Under the pieces are notes generated by a model that had not been told where the DNA came from, did not search any database, and saw nothing but the letters and a program-made list of their open reading frames with translations. From Spirogloea muscicola (lineage: Eukaryota; Streptophyta; Zygnematophyceae; Spirogloeales; Spirogloeaceae): a stretch of DNA of 25,830 nt. Positions 17,540 to 25,830 of this stretch are shown here, one piece after another (the first letter of the stretch is position 1; each line of letters opens with the position of its first letter). The stretch lies in NCBI GenBank assembly GCA_009602725.1, contig WELB01000013.1, forward strand, positions 223,429-249,258, written 5' to 3'. The translations under genes and the position numbers were made by a program.

Positions 17540-20234
17540 TCAATCCTTGGCATCGGTGATGCCGCCATTTGTGATCTGGTAGGTGCACTCAGCCTCAGGT
17601 AGGCTTGGAGCATCGTAAACCTTGCAGATCCGCTGCTCACCTTTCCCTTTTCTCAGCATTAGCCTCACAGTCGAGGCGTGGGCAAGGACATGCCCACCTG
17701 CCGGCTTCTTCGGATCAGCAACGAATGTTCCACCGCCAGGATCAGCAATCACTGCAAATGACGGATTGAGGAGGTCAGAGCCTGCAGCTCCTGTCAGTGC
17801 AGGCTTGGTTTAAGAAAAAGTTCAATACTGTCGGCCATGCTTCATGCACACCTTGGTTGGTAATGAATACTGCCACATTGAATTCCTCAGCAATTTTTAT
17901 CAGCCTGGAGAGCATCTGCGCCAACTTTTGCTGCAAACATGATGTGCATTTATTAGTAATACTGCTGAGCCTGGAAACGTCAAGCTGTCACTGTCAATCC
18001 CAGCCCAAGCAGCACCGTTGTTGTGGTCTCACAGACCTGGCGCTCAGCAAGCTCTCCACGCCCCGAGAAGTCAACACGGAAGAGAGCTGTGATTGAGTCA
18101 ACTACCTGCAAGGTCAACAAGTGAGAGCTGTTGAAGAGCACGTCTCTTCAGTAGCAGATGTGAAAGCTTTTGTGCAAGGGATTCCTGACTATGCATACGG
18201 CAGACAGCCACGCAGGTCAGAAAAGGTACCAGGAGCTTGAAGGGTTCCTCCGACATTTTGGCAGCCAATCCTAGGAGAAGGTTGAATTGGTGTTCATGTG
18301 TGTACGCTCTAGCATACACTATCTGAGAATTCTCAGAGGCAGTGGACCAGTATCATTGTCAGATACTCCTATAAGATACACCTGAACCCTGAACCGCTCC
18401 ACAGAACGTGACCCACGAGGGTCTGGTCAAAGTGCTTACATTATCAAGCACAGCACTCGCGTCCAAGCCAAATCTTTCTGCAATTGGCACAATGCGCTCT
18501 GGACGGCTGCGGGCGGCTAAGGCAAGTGTGACTGGTGCCAAGTACTACCAAAGGTCTTCATGTAGAGGCTTGAGATGCTAAAATTCCGAAAAATTCTTTG
18601 TACTCATCACCAAGCCACAGAGTATAGATAGAAATGACAGACATCATAGCATGTCTCGCACTGACTCGTTAGAGGATACAAAGTTCCTTCGGTGTCGACG
18701 TACGCAACCTTGCCATTCCCTCCATTCATTGACAAAGGTAACTGACAAGTCACATTTGAAGATGTTGCTCAGCAGCAATTAACATCTTAAGATGATGCAC
18801 GATTAGTGATGCGACAATAAGCCCACAGCTGCTTTTTGGCAGCAGAAAATGTTGCACCCACAATAAAAACATGACAAGAGGACGGCTCCGTACTTGGGTT
18901 GACACGCATAGAGTGTGTGCGATCTGTGTCTTCCCAGTCCTGCACAGTGGAGAAATTAGATTGCAAGATGTGAAGTATCAAGAATGGACAGTCATATCAG
19001 TAGACTATCTACCCAGCACAGGCAATGCACAAGATACATGATTACACACCATGCGATCTGTTCCAGCAACAATCCAATCTCCAACTTAATTCCTCGAATT
19101 TGTGGCACTTGTGGTAAGAGTGCAGGGAACTAGCTTAGTACCTGAACTCGCCAAATGCTTCTGTGATAGACATGGTTTCAATACCTCCTGCACACTTGCT
19201 GTGAACAATTTATTTCTCAAACAGATCATTGACAGCAGTGCCACAATGCCATAAATGCGGCCGTAAAATCGCGCATGTGACACGAGGATGGCAACTAGCA
19301 AGCAAGCCCTTACCTCCGAGCAACTCATCAAATGCTGAACTTCCTGTGGTTATTTTGACGACTGCTTTTCTCTGGACGGGGCCACTGAAGCAGATCTGAG
19401 GGCCTATGCTTATACTTCAAAGCTCAGCCTTCTGTATAAGTGCAACAATGCCATGCTAAATGGCTCCTAGAACTGATAAACTGCTGACCTTATGCTTAAC
19501 ATCTTTGTCTAGACTGACCTTGTTTAGTATTTCGGTGCCTGTCGAGTAACCAAGGTTCTGCCACAGACGTATATGTCAGTGTCAAATACAGGTTGGAAAA
19601 AGCGTAAGCAGATAACATATATTTATCTGCCCTACACGCGTAGAAGCAGTATGGCAAGCTGGAACTTACAACTAGCTTCTCTGAGGCTTCCAGGATCTTG
19701 TCGACCTTTGCTTCTGAGAGACCCTTAATGTTGCAAAGAGCCTGAATCAACGGCGGGCGAACAGGCCTTCAGTGCCAAAGCAATGACTCAACAAAGACAA
19801 TGAAAAGCCAATGAGACATTCTCGCCAGTTGAGTCTCCCTGGTGTGTGCCTTCATGCGTCTAGTGACTAACGTGAGTCATGTTATGCCAGCTTCTTCACA
19901 CCTTTTTGGTTCTCATCATTAGTCCATTGCATGTGAAGATACCAGCCTCCTGCAGCTTCTTGACATCGCCAGCGTTTATGCCATGCGCTGTTACTGCAGA
20001 TCAAGAATGAAGATGCAGCGTTGCCTGTGCGGAAGTGCGCCGTACGTTGATGAGGTGTTGGATATAGGGTGTTATGCATGCAAAGCTGGCATCAGTCGAA
20101 TAGAGGAGCTCTGTGGTATCCTGAGGGGCTCTGAGCCAGTGAGTTCGTGTCAAACGCTTGTCAATGGGCTCGAAGCAGTCTTCCTCCTCGTCTGACTCGT
20201 GCTTGAGGCCCTTGTCTTCCATTTGCGCGGCCAT
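17540..20234 (-). CDS. DMC1: DMC1 meiotic recombinase, 13 exons, complete
   Basis: DMC1 forms filaments on single-stranded DNA and drives strand exchange between homologues in meiosis, in the nucleus. Minus-strand exons with matching phases: 20234-20156, 19993-19902, 19741-19670, 19557-19519, 19371-19314, 19187-19142, 18939-18894, 18741-18680, 18506-18440, 18322-18230, 18105-18037, 17930-17852, 17751-17540. They total 1,014 bases (337 codons plus TGA), close to the usual 340. The N-terminus is acidic ([13 protein letters not shown]). A helix-hairpin-helix region follows ([26 protein letters not shown]), then Walker A GEFRTGKTQ (split by an intron), [47 protein letters not shown], Walker [12 protein letters not shown] and loop 1 [35 protein letters not shown] is the DMC1 form of loop 2, distinguishing it from RAD51. 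No disrupting change is seen. The donor of exon 1 (C|GTTTGA) is weak but gives [12 protein letters not shown] in frame. Confidence 0.95.
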
Positions 20235-20654
20235 GGATGAAGACAGGTCAGCCGCGCGCGGCTGCCAGCGCCTGGCCGGTCCCGCCGTAGTCCTCCGGGC
20301 TGATCACGTCGCAAGGCCAAGCGGACTGACTGGCGGGCCAGCAGAATGGCCACCGGTGCGACGGCGCCTGCCCGATTGGCGGCGTCTGCGGCGGAGATGC
20401 GCAGGCCTCTGGCAAGTACGTGCGCCAGATCGCGGCGGCGGCGGCGGCGACGGCGGCGGCGGCGGCGATTTACCTCCTGGCCGGGCGCGGTGCTGACGAT
20501 GGGCGGGGTATCGAGCTGGATCTCAGCCAGTCAGTCCAGCCAGTGGCCCATCAGGCCCGCTACAGTGGGGAGAGGGGAGCTGCTGGTGCCCGTCGGATCG
20601 TGCACTGCATCGGACGGCATCGGGACGACCCGCACTGGAAGCCTGAGCCTGCAA
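20235..20654. other. DMC1 upstream region with GCG/CGG microsatellite and an unassigned open frame
   Basis: Two uninterrupted GGC/GCG runs lie at about 20432-20470. A plus-strand frame (about 20330-20660) encodes CDGACPIGGVCGGDAQASGK, then an Ala run from the microsatellite, then IYLLAGRGADDGRGIELDLS and CIGRHRDDPHWKPEP. I do not recognise this product. It is divergent from DMC1 and could be a first exon of another gene or chance coding in GC-rich DNA. The DMC1 promoter should be here. Confidence 0.35.
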
Positions 20655-20875
20655 TAATAACCTTTTTCCTAAGAAATTCGAACCTTGTCAATTCTTTCGG
20701 GCTGGCTTTTCACAGCCCTTGCCCCCCTTTGGGAGTGCCTCCTCTCTGATCCCGCCCGTAACGACGACGAAACAGCGCGTCCAAATTGAGAAGAAGTGGC
20801 TCTCCCAATGAAAGATTTCCGTGTCTTTGAAACAATCGAAGGCCAAAATGGCCAAGTACAAATGCAAGCACATCT
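20655..20875 (+). repeat. Solo retroelement 3' UTR
   Basis: It contains the T-rich lead (AACCTTGTCAATTCTTTCGGGCTGG), the hairpin GGGCTGGCTTTTCACAGCCC (20699-20718) and the terminal GCCCCCCTTTGGGAG. No ORF tail precedes it. A reversed end-like piece (AAGTGGCTCTCCCAATG) lies at 20794-20810. Confidence 0.6.
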
Positions 20876-20902
20876 TATGACGTAGTAGCTAGCATCTAGC
20901 AG

Positions 20903-21180
20903 CTTCTAGAGCTGCTAGAGTAGGAGTAAGGCAGCAGCAAAGGTAGGAGGAGGGATGGCCGGGGGGGAGAGAAGGGCCGGCAGTGCCCCTGGAGGCCTTT
21001 CCTGCGTCCGCTTCTGGAGCTGCTAGAAGAGTGAGGCAGCAGCAGTGGCAGGAGGAATGGAGGGGGAGAGAAAGAGGGCCGGAAGTGCAGAAGGGAGTGG
21101 GGCCTTGTCGACCTGTCCTGCTGGAGCTGCTAGAAGGAGAGTGGGGCAGCAGCAGTGGCAGGAGGGATGGCAGGGGAAGG
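20903..21180 (+). repeat. Tandem repeat, unit about 107-108 bp, about 2.6 copies
   Basis: CTAGAGCTGCTAGA at 20906 recurs as CTGGAGCTGCTAGA at 21014 and 21121. Each is followed by AGTGRGGCAGCAGCAG and by purine-rich GGAGGGATGG...GGGGAGAG. The third unit runs directly into retroelement copy 2 near 21181. It may be a sequence internal to, or upstream of, the element body. Confidence 0.78.
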
Positions 21181-21992
21181 GGAGAATCTCCCCTCAATGA
21201 CGCCCTCACACTCCCGGACGAGGTGTTTCGCAGTGCCGTCCACCGGCTCCTGGGCCTGCCGCCACCATGTCTCCAGGGTGTGCAACAGTAAATGTGGCGA
21301 GCGAGGGGCCGAGCCTGGGGAGCTGGCCGCTCATGTTCTGCGCTGTTCCCACGGCGGAGAGCGGACAGCGGCCCACAACCGTCTCCGGGATGCGATGCAT
21401 GGCATCCTTGTGGAGGCCGGCTTCTCAATGGCAGCCGAGAACTCCGCCGTCATGCCGCTCCAGCAACGGGCCGACGGTCTCGACGCGAAGAGCGCGTCTC
21501 CACGCTCTTCGCGTCGACCTTGTGGCCACTGCACCAGCCGGCGGGCCACGTCTTCTCCTGGACGTGGTGACCACTGACTCGTATGACCGCTCACACCCAG
21601 CCCAGTGTGCCACCAAGGCTGGGTATGCGGTAGCCTGCGTCGCTCGGGCCAAGGAGCTAAAATACGCAGATCACCCGCGGGAAGACGAGTTTTTCCCGCT
21701 CGCCATCGATACGCACGGGGCGCTGGGCGCTCGGTGGCTCGAGCTGCTCAACCAGGTCTCACGCCACGCCATTGTCCGCCGCTTCCATGGGGAGCCGGTG
21801 GACTCCCACGCAGCAGGGTCGCTAGCGCAGGTGTACCGCATGCGCTTGGCCGTCTCGCTGCAGAGGTCTATGGCCCGCGCGCTGCACCTGCGTGCAGGCA
21901 GAGCCCTCGCTGCTGCCTCTGGCTCTGGCCAGGGAACCCGCTTCCAGGAACCCAGTCTCTCTGACCTGAGGCTGCTTAGCAGGGGTTACTGA
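21181..21992 (+). mobile_element. Retroelement copy 2, 3' ORF with two frame breaks
   Basis: The body encodes DEVFRSAVHRLLGLPPPCLQGVQQ, then shifts frame into CGERGAEPGELAAHVLRC, SHGGERTAAHNRLRDAMHG and ENSAVMPLQQRADG. A 19-base inverted-duplication insertion breaks the frame near 21480-21500. The remainder reads RVDLVATAPAGGPRLLLDVVTTD, AGYAVACVARAKELKYADHP, LAIDTHGALGARWLELL, AGSLAQVYRMRLAVSLQRSM and SLSDLRLLSRGY, ending at TGA 21990-21992. It lacks the final cysteine-bearing segments upstream and any reverse transcriptase. It belongs to a slightly different subfamily from copies 1 and 3; the minus-strand tail at 23902-24036 is its closest relative here. Confidence 0.85.
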
Positions 21993-22340
21993 GTGCTTCG
22001 TAGAGAAAGGCCGAAAGTGCCGCTGAGGGCCTTGTTGACCTGGCCTGCGCCCCCCATGGGGGCTGAAAGCCAGCCCGAAAAGAAGTGACAAAGGTTCGAA
22101 GGGGCCAAATAACGGAGGGGCCTAAAACGCTTTGTCAGAACGGATGTAGGATAGGAACTGAGAGCAGTGGCTGTCAGAGGAGAAGGCGCGCGGTGCGCAT
22201 GAAAATGAAATAGAGGCCAATTCTGGCCTTACAAATGTCCTTTTAACTGGGTAATGAGCTGGCTAAGGGGGCTATCAGAAGAAGGGATCGCCCATTGAGA
22301 ACAGGGGAAGCAGTGGCTCTCCCAATGGGGGCAAGGGGCT
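21993..22340. repeat. Mixed retroelement 3' UTR fragments, mostly reversed
   Basis: Reversed modules occur at about 22060-22135 (GGCTGAAAGCCAGCCCGAAAAG, then AAGGTTCGAAGGGGCC) and 22250-22355 (CAGTGGCTCTCCCAATGGGGGCAAGG, then AGGCCAGCCCG). The second abuts the start of copy 3. No gene is seen. Confidence 0.62.
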
Positions 22341-23684
22341 ATGAGGCCAGCCCGCCCGAAGGACCGGCTGGGGCTCGTCGGGAAGCGTACGCGTCCTTCG
22401 ACACCGGCATCCTGGCGAGCGCGGCGGCCACCCTTCTCCAGCCCGCCAGCCGCTCTGCTGCAGGCTAGCCTGCCTGTCAGCCGCGGCGGCTTGGGCTGCC
22501 GCCCAGTTGCCCGCGCCTTTGAGGCGGCATACCTGGGCAGTTGGGGACAGGTCGCCGTTCCCATCTGCCAGCGCTTCCTCGTCCACGGCAATCGCGCCCT
22601 GGAGCGGGCGGCAGCTGAAGTGGAGACCGGCCAGCTGCCCTTCCTGGCAGCCCTCCGTTCTGCCCGCGACGGGCTCCTGGCGGCCCACCCCGACTTGTCG
22701 GAGCAGGCGTTCCCCTTCGTTCACCTCGCCCACACCCCTGACCTGCGTGCCCAGGCACGCTACATGGTGCTGGCGGAGAAGGTGGCCTTCGACAAGGCAG
22801 TGAGGCTCGTTCCTCGGCACGACCTTCGAGGGCGTGCCCGGCTCCTGTCGGCCTCCTCGCCCGGGGCGGCAGCGTGGTTAACTGCGCCTCCCCTTTACGC
22901 GGCGCTAATCATGCCCGACGCAGTCTTGTGCACGGCCGTCCACCGGCTCCTGGGCCTCCTCCCTCCCTGCCTTGTCGGTGTAATGCAGTGTGAGTGCGGA
23001 GCCCGCCACGCCGACGCGGTGAGCTGGCTGCTCACATGCTCCGCTTGCGCACGGAGGCGAGAGGACCGGATCCCACGACCTCATGAGGGACGGCATGCAC
23101 GGAGTGTTCCTGGAGGCGGGCTACACGGTGGCCGTGGAGAACACTTCCATCATGCCCATCCAGCTGGGCGCGGGACGGTCAGCTCCATACCCGGCGCGCC
23201 GACCTGGTCGCCATCCCGCCTCGGAGGAGGTCCTCGCATCATCGTGGATGTGGTGACCGTCGACTGCGTCGACTCCGCCAACCCCACCAGATCGGCGTCG
23301 ACCGCAGGGCACGCGGTCGGCCTGGCGGCCCGTGGCAAGGAGCGTAAGTTCGCCGACCATCCTGCTGGTGATGGAAAAGCGGCACTGGCGGTTGACGTCC
23401 ACGGGGCTTTCGGCAGTCGCTGGCTGGACCTCCTCCAGAGGCTTGCCCGGCAGGCCATTGATCGGCGGCCGGGTCAGCCAGGGGAGCTGCCCGGCTTCAA
23501 CGCTGCTGGCTCGGTAACGCAGGTCTTCCGCATGCGGCCGTCGGTCTGTTTCCAGCGATCCCTGGCTCACGCAGTCCACTAGCGAGCAGGCCGCGCCATG
23601 GCTGCTGCATCTGGGTCTAGGCGGAGTGCTTCTTCCCCAGCTGCGAGTTACTCGGACTTGCTGCTGCTCACTCGTGGGTACTAA
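22341..23684 (+). mobile_element. Retroelement copy 3, the longest body, degenerate
   Basis: This is the most 5'-extended copy. It encodes LPVSRGGLGCRPVARAFEAAYLG, typical of the region just after a reverse transcriptase domain. It then reads FVHLAHTPDLRAQARYMVLAE, VPRHDLRGRARLLSASSPGAAAWL and HRLLGLLPPCLVGVMQCECGARHAD. The frame slips near 23020 so that the H...C and following region (about 23020-23220) is out of frame, and it is restored at GGGPRIIVDVVTVDCVDSANPTRSAS. GKERKFADHP, VDVHGAFGSRWLDLLQRLARQAI and FQRSLAHAVH follow, then a premature TAG at 23580. The tail DLLLLTRGY ends with TAA at 23682-23684. The 413-codon open frame is therefore not a functional protein. A reverse transcriptase is absent upstream of 22361. 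Confidence 0.85.
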
Positions 23685-23901
23685 GCTTCCATCTGCGTTG
23701 TCTCGTGTCTAGCTGTGTACTTTCTTTTCGGCACCTTTTGGCTCTCTGGATCTTGTCCACTCTTTTGGGCTGGCCTTGTTCAGCCCATCTTCTCTATGGG
23801 CGGTGGCTGGGGAGAGGCCTGCCCAGAAAATTGCATTACCAAGTTTGAAGGGGCCAGGGAAAGCGCTTCAGCACACAGGGAATCAAAGAGCTACGAAACA
23901 C
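23685..23901. repeat. Inverted pair of retroelement 3' UTRs, tail to tail
   Basis: The plus-strand 3' UTR of copy 3 (TTGTCCACTCTTTTGGGCTGGCC, then TTCAGCCCATCTTCTCTATGGG to about 23800) is followed by a minus-strand 3' UTR (GGCCTGCCCAGAAAATTGC, then AAGTTTGAAGGGGCC, to about 23895). Together they make a diverged inverted repeat centred near 23803. Confidence 0.7.
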
Positions 23902-24036
23902 TCAGTAACCCCTGCTGAGCAGCCATAGGTCGGAGAAACTGGTCTCCTGGTAGCGGGTCCCCTGGCTAGGGCCAGAGGCTGCAGCTAAGGCACGACCGGC
24001 ACGCAGATGCAGCGCAAGAGCCATGGACCTCTGCAG
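23902..24036 (-). mobile_element. Retroelement C-terminal tail fragment
   Basis: The minus strand reads LQRSMALALHLRAGRALAAASG, then QGTRYQETSFSDLWLLSRGY and a TGA at 23904-23902. It is still open across its length and nearly matches the end of copy 2. Only about 45 codons remain, a severe 5' truncation. Confidence 0.82.
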
Positions 24037-24385
24037 CAAAGAAAGTGCTCTCTCAAAGAAGGTAGGGGCTGGAAAAGAAGAAAAGCGCTTTCAGGAGAGG
24101 GCGGTGGCTGTGACAGGCCAGCCCAAATAGAATGAACAAGGTCCAAAGAGCCGACAGGTGAAGGTGCCTAAAACCACACAGCGAGACACGAGACTACCGC
24201 AGATGGAGGCTCATTAAGGGGGCAAGAACTGTGAAAAGCGAGCCTGAAAAAAAGATCTGACAAGGTCTGAAGGGGCCGAGAAAGCGCTGAAACAAATTTC
24301 TAGGCAAGTACGACGTAAGATAATCCATAAGTAACCTTTATTTAGCAGCCGCAAATCAGGAAGACTAGCCGCCAGGAAGAAAGAA
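24037..24385 (-). mobile_element. Retroelement 3' UTRs with a minimal tail
   Basis: The minus-strand tail at about 24385-24325 reads FLAASLPDLRLLNKGY, a diverged DLRLLTRGY. Downstream on the minus strand are UTR modules at about 24235-24280 (GCGAGCCTGAAAAAAAGA on plus) and 24100-24165 (GGCCAGCCCAAATAGAATG, then AAGGTCCAAAGAGCC). Probably two truncated insertions. Confidence 0.62.
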
Positions 24386-24660
24386 GGAAAGTGGCTCTCT
24401 CAAAGGGGAAAGACTCTTCCAGTAGAGGTCGATGGCTTTGATTGGACAGCCCAGAAAATGGAATGAACAAAGTTCGAAGGGGGCGAGGGCTGTGGAAAGC
24501 CAGCCCGAAAAATCTGAAATTCTGAAAGTCCGAACGGGCCGAATGGCGCTGAAAGACGTAAGTATGCAGGAAGCAAGGAAGCAGTCTCCTTTACGGAAGC
24601 CAGAGGCTGCAGCTAGAGCACGGCCAGCGCACGCAGGTTCAGGAAAAAAAATAAGTAATT
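24386..24660 (-). mobile_element. Retroelement tail fragment plus 3' UTR
   Basis: The minus strand reads PEPACAGRALAAASGFRKG, then CILTSF (24655-24560). UTR modules with AAAGCCAGCCCGAAAAA (24495-24512 on plus) and GGACAGCCCAGAAAATGGAATG (about 24446-24468) follow. The DLxLLTRGY end is frameshifted or lost. Confidence 0.62.
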
Positions 24661-25135
24661 TCATGCAAAAAAGATGAGCTCTTTCACAGGGGACGGGAGC
24701 CAGCCCAGAAAGAATGAACAAGAAAGGAACACTCTTCCAGTAGAGGGCGATGGCTGTGGGTGGCAAGCCCAGTAAAGAGAATGAACAAAAGAGGTTAGAA
24801 AAGCGCCAAAGCACACAGCGACTCAAGTGGCCACTGGGTGCTCAATAATCCCTGTTGAGCGGCCGCAGGTCAGAGTAACTAAGTCTCCGTGTAGGGGGTC
24901 CCCTGTCTGTAGCCAGAGGCTGCATCCAAAAAGCGACCGGCACGCAGATGCCGCGTGTGCCATTGACCGCTGCAGCAATACTGACAGGCGCGTGCGATAC
25001 ATCTGGCGAGAGAGCCTGCCGCGTTGAATCCGGCCTGCTCCCCTTGGTAACGTCAGGACACAGCGCTGCGCGCTAGCCGGTGCAGGAGCTCAAGCCACCA
25101 AGAGCCGAACGCCCCCGTGGACGTCGATGGCAAGG
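24661..25135 (-). mobile_element. Retroelement body-to-tail fragment plus 3' UTR
   Basis: Starting at 25135 the minus strand reads LAIDVHG, a corrupted GSRWLELL, HRLAR, GFNAAGSLAR and LQRSMAH. LRAGR...AASG, QGTPYTE and a decayed tail at about 24845 follow. This matches the second half of the PD-(D/E)XK-like region through the C-terminus of copies 1 and 3, with several frameshifts and stops. The UTR continues to about 24665 with the GGCAAGCCCAGTAAAGAGAATG and GAGCCAGCCCAGAAAG modules. Confidence 0.68.
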
Positions 25136-25795
25136 GGGATGAACAAGGTCAAAAGGGCCGGAAGGCGCCAAACCCACACAGCTATGCAAGAAGAAACAGC
25201 TCTTACAAATTAAAGAAAAAAAGCTCGTCCAAAGGGGGCGGGGGACTGTGAATGGCCAGCCCAGAAAGAATGAACAAGGTCCAAAGGGCCGAAAGGCGCC
25301 AAACCCCACAGCAATGCAAGAAACTACAGCGAATGGGAGCTGAGTAATAGTCAGCAGCCGCAAATCGGAGTAAGCTGGGAAAGAGGCACCCCGACGAGCC
25401 CCAGAAGCAGCAGCCATGGCACGGCCTGCCCGCGCAAGGGCACTGCGTGAGCTTAGGACCGTTGGAAAAATGTGGATAGCGGCATACGAAATACCTGGGC
25501 AAGCGACCCAGCGTCGTTAGCCGGGCAGCTCAGCTTGCTCCCTGCCGACGATCAATGGCCCGCCGGACAAGCCGCTGCAGAAGGTCCAGCCATCGCCTGC
25601 CGAACGCCCCGTGCACGTCCATCGCCAGCGCCACAAACCCATCGTCGGCTGGGAGATCCGCATATTTCTCGTTGCCGCTGGCAGCCTTGCGTCGACCGCC
25701 CTGCTTCCGACGCCGATTGGGTGGGGTTGGCGGAGTCGACGGAGTCGGTAGTCACGACGTCCGCGATGATCCAAGAGACCAAGTAACCAAAGAAG
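25136..25795 (-). mobile_element. Retroelement copy 4, PD-(D/E)XK-like region, tail and 3' UTR
   Basis: The minus strand reads WIIADVVTTDSVDSANPTQSAS (25781-25716), then a damaged AGxAV/GKERKYAD segment and MGLWRWRWTCTG-type frameshifted remains. The FQRS...LAHAV equivalent (25470-25440), AGRAMAAASGARRG and YSDLRLLT (about 25345) follow, with the final RGY lost. Two UTR modules lie at about 25315-25240 (GGCCAGCCCAGAAAGAATG, then AAGGTCCAAAGGGCC) and 25180-25136. The upstream end of the element continues toward the window edge. Confidence 0.75.
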
Positions 25796-25811
25796 TGAGC
25801 TCTTCTAAGTA

Positions 25812-25830
25812 GGGCGGGGGCGGGGGCGGG
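25812..25830 (+). other. G-quadruplex-type motif at window edge
   Basis: The last 19 bases are four G tracts of 3, 5, 5 and 3 separated by single C bases, fitting the canonical G4 pattern on the plus strand. The window ends inside or just after the run, so the full length is unknown. Confidence 0.7.

Noticed and set aside
17540-20234. Assignment as RAD51 rather than DMC1
   Set aside because: The loop 2 and C-terminal sequence (VIADPGGG...[26 protein letters not shown]) follows DMC1, and the N-terminus matches the DMC1 helix-hairpin-helix part.
20889-21428. 179-codon minus-strand frame rich in Pro, Ser and Leu
   Set aside because: It is antisense to a tandem repeat and to the better-supported plus-strand retroelement body.
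25555-25812. Plus-strand frame containing GGVGGVDGVGSHDV
   Set aside because: It is the antisense of the VDVVTTD nuclease-like block of the minus-strand element copy; the same pattern appears antisense to every copy.

Overview
The window is nuclear DNA from a eukaryote, most likely a green alga, possibly a trebouxiophyte. The genes are rich in introns with GT-AG borders (one looks GC-AG). The protein sequences resemble land-plant and algal homologues. A short interstitial run of the plant/green-algal telomere unit TTTAGGG lies in one intron. The lineage call is inference from these features; no database search was possible. One ambiguous base (N) is present at 15035.

Three single-copy genes can be read. 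(1) GCN2, the eIF2-alpha kinase of the integrated stress response, runs on the + strand from 1693 to 11950 in about 31 exons. It has RWD, protein kinase and degenerate histidyl-tRNA-synthetase-like parts. (2) A DTWD1-like tRNA-uridine aminocarboxypropyltransferase gene lies on the - strand, about 14458 to 13024, tail-to-tail with GCN2; its 5' end is unresolved. (3) DMC1, the meiosis-specific RecA/RAD51-family recombinase, is on the - strand from 20234 to 17540. It splits cleanly into 13 exons that give an open frame of 337 codons.

Most of the rest is wreckage of one retroelement family. Its preserved 3' end encodes a post-reverse-transcriptase region: a C-x-C...H...C zinc-knuckle-like segment, a PD-(D/E)XK-like block centred on VDVVTTD, and a conserved C-terminal tail (DLxLLTRGY-stop). 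A 3' untranslated region follows with a repeated GGGCTG/CAGCCC hairpin. All copies seen are 5'-truncated and none contains a recognisable reverse transcriptase domain. Copies lie at 1-1570 (both strands), 15240-16830 (+, with a nested - insertion), 20655-23800 (+) and 23800-25800 (a row of - strand tails). The elements flank the genes closely, reaching within about 150 bases of the GCN2 start codon.

The genes do not form an operon or shared pathway. GCN2 and the DTWD1-like enzyme both touch tRNA biology, but their adjacency is probably coincidental. The most unusual structures are: a telomeric-repeat insertion next to a duplicated partial exon inside GCN2; a 15-base snap-back inverted duplication inside one element copy; a nested truncated element with an apparent 10-base target duplication; and the serial array of element tails at the right end.
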